From Calothrix anomala FACHB-343 (lineage in GTDB: Bacteria; Cyanobacteriota; Cyanobacteriia; Cyanobacteriales; Nostocaceae), in assembly GCF_014696435.1 (NCBI RefSeq), contig NZ_JACJQG010000034.1, forward strand, positions 1-64,000: a stretch of DNA of 64,000 nucleotides, read 5' to 3'. The first letter of the stretch is position 1. The number at the start of each line of letters is the position of its first letter. Positions 50,519 to 58,504 of the stretch are shown in pieces. The notes under the pieces were generated by a model that worked only from the letters and a program-made list of their open reading frames with translations, was not told the origin of the DNA and searched no databases. Made by a program: the position numbers and the translations under genes.

Positions 50519-53500
50519 ATGAAAAAGTTAGTGATCCTTCAATTTGATGGTGAGTTTTCTACAGGATATAAAGTAACTTTAGAAGTGGGCGAAGAGGGAA
50601 AACGTCCTGATTTGAGAATCAGAGGAGAACTAGCATCTGCTCTTGATATTATTCAATGTTTTCAAAATTGGCGTGATGTTTACCGCAGTTTGGATGAACG
50701 AACTCGGATTAAAAAACGTGGCGCTAGGAATGTAAATATTGATGATTTGAAACAAAAATGCGATGAGCGAACGCAAAATCTACTTAATTCTTTTAATTCA
50801 TGGTTGGAATCACAATCTTTTAACCCGATTATAAATTGCTTATCTCAACAAGATTGGGATAGGGGAGATGAAATCAGAGTAATTCTTAGTACAGATTGTC
50901 AAGAAATACGTAAACTTCCTTGGCATTTGTGGAACGGATTTGATGCTATACCTTATTTCCGAATTACACCTTTTGAAGTTGCTTTAAGTGCGCCGGATGC
51001 TGAACGCAAAGAACGACCATTTAGAGAAAAGATTAGGATTTTAATTATTCTGGGTGATAGTACAGGAATAAATGTTAAAGCAGATGAACAACTACTGCAA
51101 CAATATTGTGGTGATGCAGAAATAGTCACCCTTGTAGAACCATTGCGGCAGGAACTAAATAATTATTTACAAGATGAAATAGGTTGGGATATGTTGTTTT
51201 TCTCTGGGCATTCTCAAACTCAGGGGACACAGGGGCGCATATTTCTCAATCATGATGATAGTTTAACGATGGCAGAATTGAGAGATACTTTGCTGCCAGC
51301 GATCGCCAAAAGATTGCAATTAGCAATTTTTAATTCTTGTGATGGTTTGGGAATCGCAAGAGAGTTAGAAAGTTTGCAGATTCCCCAAGTAATTGTCATG
51401 CGCGAACCTGTTCCCGATAAAGTTGCACAGGAGTTTTTAAAGTATTTTTTAGAGTCGTTTACAGGTGGTAGTTCCTTGTGTATTTCTGTGGGATATGCAA
51501 GACAACAATTACAGAGGCTTGAGTCACAATTTCCCTGTGCCAGTTGGTTACCTGTAATTGTCCAAAATCAGTTAGAAGTGCCGCCAACATGGCAAAGTTT
51601 GGGCATTACTCGCAGCCCATATCGGGGTTTAATGGCGTTTCGGGAAGAAGATGCGGAAAATTTCTTTGGACGAGAAGCGTTTGTTGAGCAATTGGTAATT
51701 GATGTTACCAGTAAACCTTTGGTTGCAGTAATTGGTGCTTCTGGCAGTGGGAAATCTTCAGTGGTGTTTGCTGGGTTAATTCCCCAACTGCGGCAGCATA
51801 ATATTGTAGGGGATAATGGTGGTTTGGACTGCGATACGCGTAGCGTCATGCCTCCGGCTTATCGCTCTATGGGCAATTCCCTCCAAGAGCATCGCCAATG
51901 GCAAATTATTTCTTTTCGTCCGGGTAAGAACCCTTTTGAGTCTTTGGCTATAGCCTTGGAAGAATTCAGGGGAATAGCGGCGGAATTTCTCACTTCGTCA
52001 GATGCTCAAATTTCACGACGTAGACAGGAATTAGAGCTAGAAATTGACTTAAAACGCGATATTTCTGCGCTACAAAAAATTATCGCAGATATTCTTCACA
52101 GTCTATCCCCTACTCATCTTCTGCTAGTTATTGACCAATTCGAGGAAGTTTACACCCTTTGCCCAAATGCTCAAGAGCGTCAAATTTTTATTGATAGCTT
52201 GCTGAATGCTGTTAATCATACCCCTTGGTTTACTTTGCTGATTACCTTAAGGGCAGATTTTTTAGGTAAAGCTATGTCTTACCAACCTTTGGGCAAGGCT
52301 TTACAAGATTATCCCCCTTCCTTACTTGCGCCGATGAGCCGTGAGGAATTAGAAGAAGCAATTATTCAACCTGGGTTGAGGTTTTCTGTGGAGTTGGAGG
52401 AGGGTTTGGTTAATAAGTTGATTGATGATGTGGGTTCGGGGGAAGGTAGTTTACCGTTACAGCAGTTTGCTTTGACGCAATTGTGGGGAAAACAACGTCC
52501 GGGATTGTTGACGCATCAAGCTTATACAGAAATTGGTGGGGTGACGCAGGCTTTAGCAAATCATGCGGAGGCTGTTTATGCTGGGTTGAGTGAGTCGCAA
52601 CAAAAAAGAGCGCAACGGGTGTTTATTCAGTTGGTGCAACCGGGGGAAGGTACTGAGGATACCCGCAGGTTGGCGACTCGTGATGAGGTGGGGGAAGATA
52701 ATTGGGATTTAGTAACGCACTTGGCGGATAAGCGATTAGTGGTAACAAACCGTAATGAGTTAGTTGAGGATACGGTGGAGATTGTGCATGAGGCGTTGAT
52801 TAGAAATTGGGGACGCTTGCAACGATGGATGGACGATAACCGGGAGTTTCGTACTTGGCAAGAACGATTGAAGGTAGCATTGCAGCAATGGGTGGATAGT
52901 AACAAAGATGATGGGGCTTTGTTACGGAGCGCACCCTTGGCTGTGGCGGAAGATTGGTTGCAGAAACGGGGAACGGAAGTTAGTAAGGCGCAGCAATGGT
53001 TTGTTGAGAAAAGTATGGCGTTGCGAGAAAGGGAGAGAAAGCAGAAGGAGAAACAGCGACGGTTTATTATTGGTGGGTTGGCTGCTGGCTTGGTTTTAGC
53101 GTTGAGTTTGGCAGGCTTTGCTGGGTTACAATGGCGAGAAGCCCGAATTCAAGCGATAAAGGCTCAAAATTCCGAACTAGTTTCAGGTAGTTTATTTGCG
53201 GAAAAACTTTTAGCATCAAACAATGAACTTGAGGCATTGCTAGAAATTGTAAAAATAGCTAAAAAGCTTAAATATTCAAAAGTAGTTTCAGAAGATACAG
53301 CTAGAAGAATAATAAAAACGTTATTTCAAGTAGTTGACGGCGTAAGAGAACGTAACCGTTTACAGAGTGATAAGCTTTCTAGTTCTAGTGACGAGAATTA
53401 TGTAATAAGTATTAGTAATGTAATTTTTAGTCCTGACGGCAATAATATAGCCTCTGCTGGTAATGATGGGACAATTAAACTTTGGGATAAAGATGGTAAA

Positions 53501-54601
53501 CACCTACAGACAATTAAAGCTCATAGTAGTGTAATTCAAGACATTCATTTCGCTCATGATAGCAAAAGTTTAGTTTCTGCCAGCAATGATGGAACAATCA
53601 AATTTTGGATAAAAAAGGGTAAAAAACTGCAAGATTTTAAAACAATTAAAATCGATGTAAGTAAGTCGGAATATATGGATTTTAGTCCTAACGGTGAAAA
53701 ATTAGCATCTGTTAACAACGAAGTAATTAAAATTTGGAGCAAAAATGGAAAACTCTTGCAAACAATCAAGAAACCGAGAATTGTAAAAGCTAGTATGTAT
53801 GATTATGCAGCTAAACTAAGTACTCTCGCTAAAGAACAGGAAAAAACGTTATGGGGTATAAAAGGCAAAGAATATGCAAATTCACTTTCGACTCCTGAAC
53901 TATTATATTCAGATTTAAGGAAACTTGGGTTTGTTAGTTTCAGCTATGACAGTAAAAAAATTGTTTCCGAAAATGATGACGGAACAATTACTATTTGGGA
54001 TACAAATGGTAGAAAATTAAAAACATTTAAAAATAGAGAAAATGATGATGAAAGATTTATTTGGTTGGCTGCAGATGGTAGGAAATTTGGTAATATTTCA
54101 ACTATCAAATTTAGCCCAGATGGTAAAATACTTGCTTCTGCTGGCAGTGATGGAATAATTAAACTTTATAACAATCAAGGTGAGGAAGTTTTAACACTTA
54201 AAGATCGCAGTGGTGCAGTTAGAAACATTAGTTTTAGCCCAGATGGTAAAATACTTGCTTCTGCTGGCAATGATGGAATAATTAAACTTTATAACAATCA
54301 AGGTAAGGAAGTTTTAACACTTAAAGATCGCAGTGGTGCAGTTAGAAACATTAGTTTTAGCCCAGATGGTAAAATACTTGCTTCTGCTGGCAGTGATGGA
54401 ATAATTAAACTGTGGAGTTTAGTAGGTATTGATGAAAGTATCACATTAAGAATAGAGGATATAGAAGATACAGATATCAGTGATAATTACCCTGTTGATT
54501 TACTAAAAAAAGGTTGCGATCATCTACATAACTATCTCAAAAATAACCCCAATGTTAACCCAGAAGATAAGCACTTATGTGATGATATCCTAACTCAATA
54601 A
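50519..54601 (+). CDS. CHAT protease-STAND ATPase-WD40 protein
   Basis: A 1360-residue protein. Residues 1-370 form a CHAT caspase-like protease domain with H231 in FFSGHS and C274 in FNSCDGLG. Then comes a STAND (nSTAND1-type) ATPase with YRGLMAFREEDAENFFGRE, the P-loop GASGSGKSS from residue 406, and a Walker B-like VIDQFEE. A membrane-like helix (about residues 842-862) precedes a WD40 propeller (about 960-1315). The last WD40 units are almost identical in DNA (54111-54420). Such proteins are known as signalling sensors in multicellular bacteria: the WD40 part detects, the STAND part switches, CHAT cuts. Insert 51821-51893 is a repeat element carried in-frame. Confidence 0.92.
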   Translation: MKKLVILQFDGEFSTGYKVTLEVGEEGKRPDLRIRGELASALDIIQCFQNWRDVYRSLDERTRIKKRGARNVNIDDLKQKCDERTQNLLNSFNSWLESQSFNPIINCLSQQDWDRGDEIRVILSTDCQEIRKLPWHLWNGFDAIPYFRITPFEVALSAPDAERKERPFREKIRILIILGDSTGINVKADEQLLQQYCGDAEIVTLVEPLRQELNNYLQDEIGWDMLFFSGHSQTQGTQGRIFLNHDDSLTMAELRDTLLPAIAKRLQLAIFNSCDGLGIARELESLQIPQVIVMREPVPDKVAQEFLKYFLESFTGGSSLCISVGYARQQLQRLESQFPCASWLPVIVQNQLEVPPTWQSLGITRSPYRGLMAFREEDAENFFGREAFVEQLVIDVTSKPLVAVIGASGSGKSSVVFAGLIPQLRQHNIVGDNGGLDCDTRSVMPPAYRSMGNSLQEHRQWQIISFRPGKNPFESLAIALEEFRGIAAEFLTSSDAQISRRRQELELEIDLKRDISALQKIIADILHSLSPTHLLLVIDQFEEVYTLCPNAQERQIFIDSLLNAVNHTPWFTLLITLRADFLGKAMSYQPLGKALQDYPPSLLAPMSREELEEAIIQPGLRFSVELEEGLVNKLIDDVGSGEGSLPLQQFALTQLWGKQRPGLLTHQAYTEIGGVTQALANHAEAVYAGLSESQQKRAQRVFIQLVQPGEGTEDTRRLATRDEVGEDNWDLVTHLADKRLVVTNRNELVEDTVEIVHEALIRNWGRLQRWMDDNREFRTWQERLKVALQQWVDSNKDDGALLRSAPLAVAEDWLQKRGTEVSKAQQWFVEKSMALRERERKQKEKQRRFIIGGLAAGLVLALSLAGFAGLQWREARIQAIKAQNSELVSGSLFAEKLLASNNELEALLEIVKIAKKLKYSKVVSEDTARRIIKTLFQVVDGVRERNRLQSDKLSSSSDENYVISISNVIFSPDGNNIASAGNDGTIKLWDKDGKHLQTIKAHSSVIQDIHFAHDSKSLVSASNDGTIKFWIKKGKKLQDFKTIKIDVSKSEYMDFSPNGEKLASVNNEVIKIWSKNGKLLQTIKKPRIVKASMYDYAAKLSTLAKEQEKTLWGIKGKEYANSLSTPELLYSDLRKLGFVSFSYDSKKIVSENDDGTITIWDTNGRKLKTFKNRENDDERFIWLAADGRKFGNISTIKFSPDGKILASAGSDGIIKLYNNQGEEVLTLKDRSGAVRNISFSPDGKILASAGNDGIIKLYNNQGKEVLTLKDRSGAVRNISFSPDGKILASAGSDGIIKLWSLVGIDESITLRIEDIEDTDISDNYPVDLLKKGCDHLHNYLKNNPNVNPEDKHLCDDILTQ
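51821..51893 (+). repeat. Small dispersed repeat inserted in-frame in the CHAT gene
   Basis: The GC-rich palindromic stretch around CGATACGCGTAGCGTCATGCC encodes the extra residues CDTRSVMPPAYRSMGNSL. The paralogue at 58505 lacks them at the same place, between AGLIPQLR and SFRPGKNPF. The core resembles the repeats at 23274 and 30450. Confidence 0.7.
54111..54420 (+). repeat. 123-bp tandem WD40-coding repeats
   Basis: Units begin at 54111, 54234 and 54357 with a 123-bp (41-codon) period; the first two differ at only two positions noted (GCAGTGAT/GCAATGAT, GTGAGG/GTAAGG). The third is truncated. They encode FSPDGKILASAG units. Confidence 0.92.
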
Positions 54602-54768
54602 AAAGTGCGATCGCTGTACGGTACGGGTTGAATTAAAAACGCGATCGCTTAGACTGCTATAGCTTTAACAGAGTTTAGAAGCTTTTCAAACTGTGTCATA
54701 ATTATTAATCGCAATTGATTATAATATAAGCTGTAGATATTTTTTATTGACGAAAAATATACATAATT

Positions 54769-55074
54769 ATGCAGTACCAAATTTTTATCCAAAGTCAAAA
54801 AGATAACTTTATTGCATCAGTGGTTGGATTGCCAAATGTAATAGTAGAAGCGAATACAGAAGAAGAAGCAATTTCCAAGGCGAAATCTGCGTTACAAGCG
54901 CAATTAGCGACAGGTAAGTTTGTAACCATTGAAGTTAACCCACAAGAAATTTCTCATCAAGAAACAACTCAGATGAAGTATGCAGGAATATTTGCAGACG
55001 ACCCAACATTTGACGATTTTATGGATAAACTAGCTGCTATTCGCAAAGAATCAAATGCAACGATAGATGAGTAA
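54769..55074 (+). CDS. Antitoxin-like protein of a PIN-type pair
   Basis: A 101-residue protein with a HicB-like start (MQYQIFIQSQKDNFIASVVGLPNVIVEANTEEEAI, cited as the first 35 residues) and a DDPTFDDFMDKLAAIR tail. In cyanobacteria this type often precedes a PIN toxin. The stop TAA overlaps the ATG of the PIN gene, giving TAATGA. The pair would be a type II toxin-antitoxin, but the toxin is broken here. Confidence 0.72.
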   Translation: MQYQIFIQSQKDNFIASVVGLPNVIVEANTEEEAISKAKSALQAQLATGKFVTIEVNPQEISHQETTQMKYAGIFADDPTFDDFMDKLAAIRKESNATIDE

Positions 55075-55355
55075 TGACGATTTATATTTTAGATACAGAC
55101 CACTTGAGTCTTTATGGAAGAAATCACCCCATTCTAATTCCAAAGCTATTAGCAGCTAAAATACAACTAACAACAACTGCGATTAATGTTGAAGAACAAT
55201 TAAGAGGTCGTTTGGCTCAAGTTGCTGAAGCAAAAGAGGGAGTTGTACAGTCAAATGCTTATCAGCGATTAGTGGAAACAGTCATGTTAGCTCAACGAAG
55301 CGATCGCTATGGCATAATATCATCAAGTTTAAGCTCTAAATTTGGCAATAAATAA
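55074..55355 (+). pseudogene. Truncated PIN-domain toxin
   Basis: The first 75 residues start MTIYILDTDHLSLYGRNHP with the PIN acidic residue in LDTDHL, as in VapC-like nucleases. After QRSDRYG the frame runs into DNA that is the antisense end of the Uma2 gene, and the rest of the PIN domain, including the later acidic residues, is missing. The normal length is about 130. The toxin is therefore probably inactive. Confidence 0.72.
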
Positions 55356-55909
55356 GAATTAATAGCATCACCCAAGCGATATTGTTGCTGCTCATATACC
55401 CCATTAACTAATTGACAGACTGTAAAAGTAGGCTGTTTAGGATTTCCGATAAATTGCAAACCACCTAACCCACGAAAATCTATAATCCAATATTCTGGTA
55501 TTTCTAGAAAAGCATATTCTTCCACTTTTCTTGCATAATCATCTTGCCAATTGCTACTTACCACCTCGGCAACCAATTTAATCGTATTACCAATACAAAT
55601 AATAGGCTCTTTTTGCCAAAGTGGTTCTTGATTAAGTTTGATTTTATCTAAAACAATTACATCTGGACGTAATGCTGTCGCTTCTGCTGCTGGTGGTTTA
55701 ATCAAACAAGTTTTGGGAATCAACCAGTTACAATTAGAACGAAGAATTTCAGCATAAATTCTGCCAGCAATGTTTCCTGAAACCTCTTCATGTGGGCCAG
55801 TTGGTTCCATGTCGCGTAATTCTCCGTCAATAAGTTCGTAACGGGGATTATCCCCATATTCAGCGATAAATTGCTCGAAAGTTAGAAGTTTGGGTGGGGT
55901 GTAGGTCAT
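55307..55909 (-). CDS. Uma2-family restriction-endonuclease-like protein
   Basis: A 200-residue PD-(D/E)XK-type protein of the Uma2 (DUF820) family, abundant in cyanobacteria. It has the RYELIDGEL start, RPDVIVL in the middle and AEVVSSNWQDDYARKVEEYAFLEIPEYWIID (cited as residues about 115-145), which carries the nuclease-like acidic and lysine residues. Its stop lies inside the truncated PIN frame. Its role is unknown; defence or DNA repair is assumed for the family. Confidence 0.86.
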   Translation of the reverse strand: MTYTPPKLLTFEQFIAEYGDNPRYELIDGELRDMEPTGPHEEVSGNIAGRIYAEILRSNCNWLIPKTCLIKPPAAEATALRPDVIVLDKIKLNQEPLWQKEPIICIGNTIKLVAEVVSSNWQDDYARKVEEYAFLEIPEYWIIDFRGLGGLQFIGNPKQPTFTVCQLVNGVYEQQQYRLGDAINSYLLPNLELKLDDIMP

Positions 55910-56396
55910 AGCTGATATTGTGGCAGGAGATGATTTTATTTTAGCGAAGCGATATTAACTATAATTTTCTACAGCCATTGACTAATAACCTCCTGCTCTA
56001 CATCGTATCGTTTGGAGATGTATTGCGAACTGACAAGTCAGCACTTGCGCGATTCTCGTTCCGAGAGGCTTCACCAACGCTCCTACTTCTGTTGCTTCTG
56101 TAACCTCATACTACAGAAATAATTTTCAAATATTTTCCCAAAAACTGCGTAAAAGCTTCCCATCTCCTTCGTAGAAGGGTTTAAAGAGGTTGGGGAGGAA
56201 TTACCATGCATCGATAAAAGTCGAATATATTCCCGCGAAAAGCTGGCTACCTGGGATATTTTACCGCGTGGTGTTGCGTTGCTCGCGTCGAAGGTGCAAA
56301 TTTCCCAAAGCTCAAACAACCATTTACCCTACAGTATTTTATGTATCTATGATGACAACAAAATACCAAGCATTCGAGGTGCAGCAGGAGATTTCG
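55910..56396. other. Spacer before the sigma-like gene
   Basis: It holds a small palindromic stretch TTCTCGTTCCGAGAGG near 56052. It also holds the GGAG ribosome site at 56387-56390. A frame opens at 56190, but its first 69 residues lack coding character, and none is counted here as gene. Confidence 0.5.
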
Positions 56397-57104
56397 ATGG
56401 ATGATGATTTAGATTTACAGTTGCGTCAGCTAGTTTACGCAGCACAAAACCATCCCCAAAAAAGTGCAGAACGAAGGAAAGTTCTCAATAAATTAATTGC
56501 CAAAATTCAAAGTTCTGGGAAGTTAAAAAAGTTTTCCAAATATCGACATTTACCTAATTTTGAAGATATGTATAGCGAAGCAGCAGCAAATACTTATCTA
56601 GAGATTTGCAAGAAAATTGAAGATTATCATCCAGAACATCCCGTTATGGCTTGGGTAAATAAAGTATTTGATTGGCGATTTCATGATGTTTTAAATAAAC
56701 ATAAAACCCAAAACTCAAAAATATTATCCCTTGATGAATTAGATGATTGTAAAAATAACTCGGATAAACCTATTAGTAAAGAATTATCCAGAGCGGATAA
56801 AAAAATATTTGAACTTGCCAACGAACGCAAAGATAAAAATATTCCGATTAATGGTGATGAAATTGAAGTTTCAGCAGTCAAAGACTTCGTAAGAAATGAC
56901 CCAGAGAAGATTTTGCAGAATTATTATATTGGCGAAGATAAAAACGCTAATTTACAGAAAGTGATATTGATGCGCTTTGATGAAAAAAGTTGGGAAGAGA
57001 TATCAAAACAATTAGGTCATCCAATTCCCAGGCTTTCCGAACTATATCAACGCAGTGCTAAAAAGCGTAATATTCTCGATTATTTTCGTAGATATTTACA
57101 GTAA
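56397..57104 (+). CDS. Sigma-70-like factor (distant) of the CHAT module
   Basis: A 235-residue protein. The region FEDMYSEAAANTYLEICKKIEDYHPEHPVMAWVNKVFDWRFHDVLNKH (about residues 58-105) resembles sigma region 2, and the end (LMRFDEKSWEEISKQLGHP, about 195-220) resembles region 4. This type is often annotated as a sigma-70 family protein and placed before DUF1822 and CHAT genes in cyanobacteria. The ATG at 56397 is preceded by GGAG. DNA binding is assumed; promoter specificity is unknown. Starts at 56349 or 56190 are possible. Confidence 0.68.
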   Translation: MDDDLDLQLRQLVYAAQNHPQKSAERRKVLNKLIAKIQSSGKLKKFSKYRHLPNFEDMYSEAAANTYLEICKKIEDYHPEHPVMAWVNKVFDWRFHDVLNKHKTQNSKILSLDELDDCKNNSDKPISKELSRADKKIFELANERKDKNIPINGDEIEVSAVKDFVRNDPEKILQNYYIGEDKNANLQKVILMRFDEKSWEEISKQLGHPIPRLSELYQRSAKKRNILDYFRRYLQ

Positions 57105-57171
57105 TTCACTAATTAATTGAATTTACTACTAACAAAAAATCACACTTGCACAACCATATTCAATCAAAATC

Positions 57172-58110
57172 ATGAACACTAAGCACGAACAAACATCTTT
57201 TACAATTCCTCTGAGTATAGAAGCTCATGAAAAGGCGAATCAAAGAAAACAAGGAATATCAAATACTGAGGATGGGAAAAAAATATATCTCAATACTTTA
57301 GCTGTGTATGCGGTCAATTATTATCTTGATTGTATGGGGTTTGAAACTAAGGGTTCAAATGCAGATAATAGTAATCCGTGGATGCTAAGTTTAATTGATT
57401 TAGCTGATTTGGAAGTAAAGAATGTTGGTAAAATCGAATGTCGTCCGGTGTTATCAGATGCGGAATATTTGGAAATTCCCACCGAGGTAAGAGCAGATAG
57501 AGTTGCATATATCGCAGTGCAGTTTAATCAGTCTTTGAGAGAAGCCAAAATTTTAGGGTTTACTACTCAACAACTAGCAAGGATACATTTAAGTCAATTA
57601 CAACCTGTTGATGATTTACTCGATTATTTAACTGCAAAAGAAGCAACTGCAAAAGTCAATATTCGCGAATGGATGAAAGGAGTATTTACAGAAGGTTGGT
57701 TAAATGTGGAAGAAATCTTTAACCCACGAGAACTGAGTTTTAGATTCGCTAGAAATTTTAGTGTAACGAGGTGCAAAAAAGTTGATATTGGTTTGCAGTT
57801 AAATGGCGAGTCTGTGGTTTTGCTTGTCAAGTTAAATCCCAAAAATCAAGAGATAATTGATGGGGAAAATCAAAATCAGGGCGAAATAGATATTATTGTA
57901 CAAGTTCATCCTGATCGAGAGAAAAGTGTTGCTTTACCGACCGGATTAAAATTGGTTGTTAATGATGAAAATGGTAAAGAAGTAGATGCTGTTACTTCTC
58001 GACAGCATGATGATTGGGTGGAGATTACATTAAGTGCAGAATTAAATGAGGAATTTGGTGTTGACATAATTTTAGGTGAGTCGAAAGTAACCCAGGAATT
58101 TGTTGTATGA
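57172..58110 (+). CDS. DUF1822-family protein
   Basis: A 312-residue protein. The start SFTIPLSIEAHEKANQRKQGI and the segment NTLAVYAVNYYLDCMGFET are the characteristic beginning of DUF1822. The C-terminal half is beta-rich (LQLNGESVVLLVKLNPKNQ, DIIVQVHPDRE). DUF1822 genes commonly lie between a sigma-like gene and a large CHAT or peptidase gene in cyanobacteria. The three genes 56397-62629 follow that order, with gaps of 67 and 394 bp. The function is unknown. Confidence 0.85.
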   Translation: MNTKHEQTSFTIPLSIEAHEKANQRKQGISNTEDGKKIYLNTLAVYAVNYYLDCMGFETKGSNADNSNPWMLSLIDLADLEVKNVGKIECRPVLSDAEYLEIPTEVRADRVAYIAVQFNQSLREAKILGFTTQQLARIHLSQLQPVDDLLDYLTAKEATAKVNIREWMKGVFTEGWLNVEEIFNPRELSFRFARNFSVTRCKKVDIGLQLNGESVVLLVKLNPKNQEIIDGENQNQGEIDIIVQVHPDREKSVALPTGLKLVVNDENGKEVDAVTSRQHDDWVEITLSAELNEEFGVDIILGESKVTQEFVV

Positions 58111-58504
58111 TAATTAAAAATTTCTATCAATTTCTGGTTTCTATCCTCTGTATGGGAACATCATAAAACAGGCTTTGCATCGTAAATTGTTTTTTAAAGT
58201 AGTGGGAGCATCTTGCTCCCTATTGGTAGTAGTGGGAATCCTTTCTATTGATAATACAATAGAGTTCAGTTAAGGATAATTGTAGGTTGGGTAGAGCGTA
58301 AGCGAAACCCAACAAAGCCGCCTTGGTGTTGGGTTTCGTTCCTCAACCCAACCTACGCCTATTAAGGTTTTTAACGCTAACTGAACCGTATTGATTGATA
58401 ATAGCAGGAATCCTCTTTATTGGTATTAGCGGGCAAGATGCCCGCACTATTACAGATTGTAGTATAAATGATATTTAAAGCAAATGTATTAGGTTATATC
58501 ACCT
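58111..58504. repeat. Spacer with a large composite hairpin
   Basis: GTAGGTTGGGT (58282-58292) pairs with ACCCAACCTAC (58346-58356). Inside it CGAAACCCAACA pairs with TGTTGGGTTTCG. This makes a 75-bp hairpin, a known type of cyanobacterial dispersed repeat. Outside it, AGTGGGAGCATCTTGCTCCC and GCGGGCAAGATGCCCGC hairpins occur at about 58200 and 58430. No gene is seen. Confidence 0.65.
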
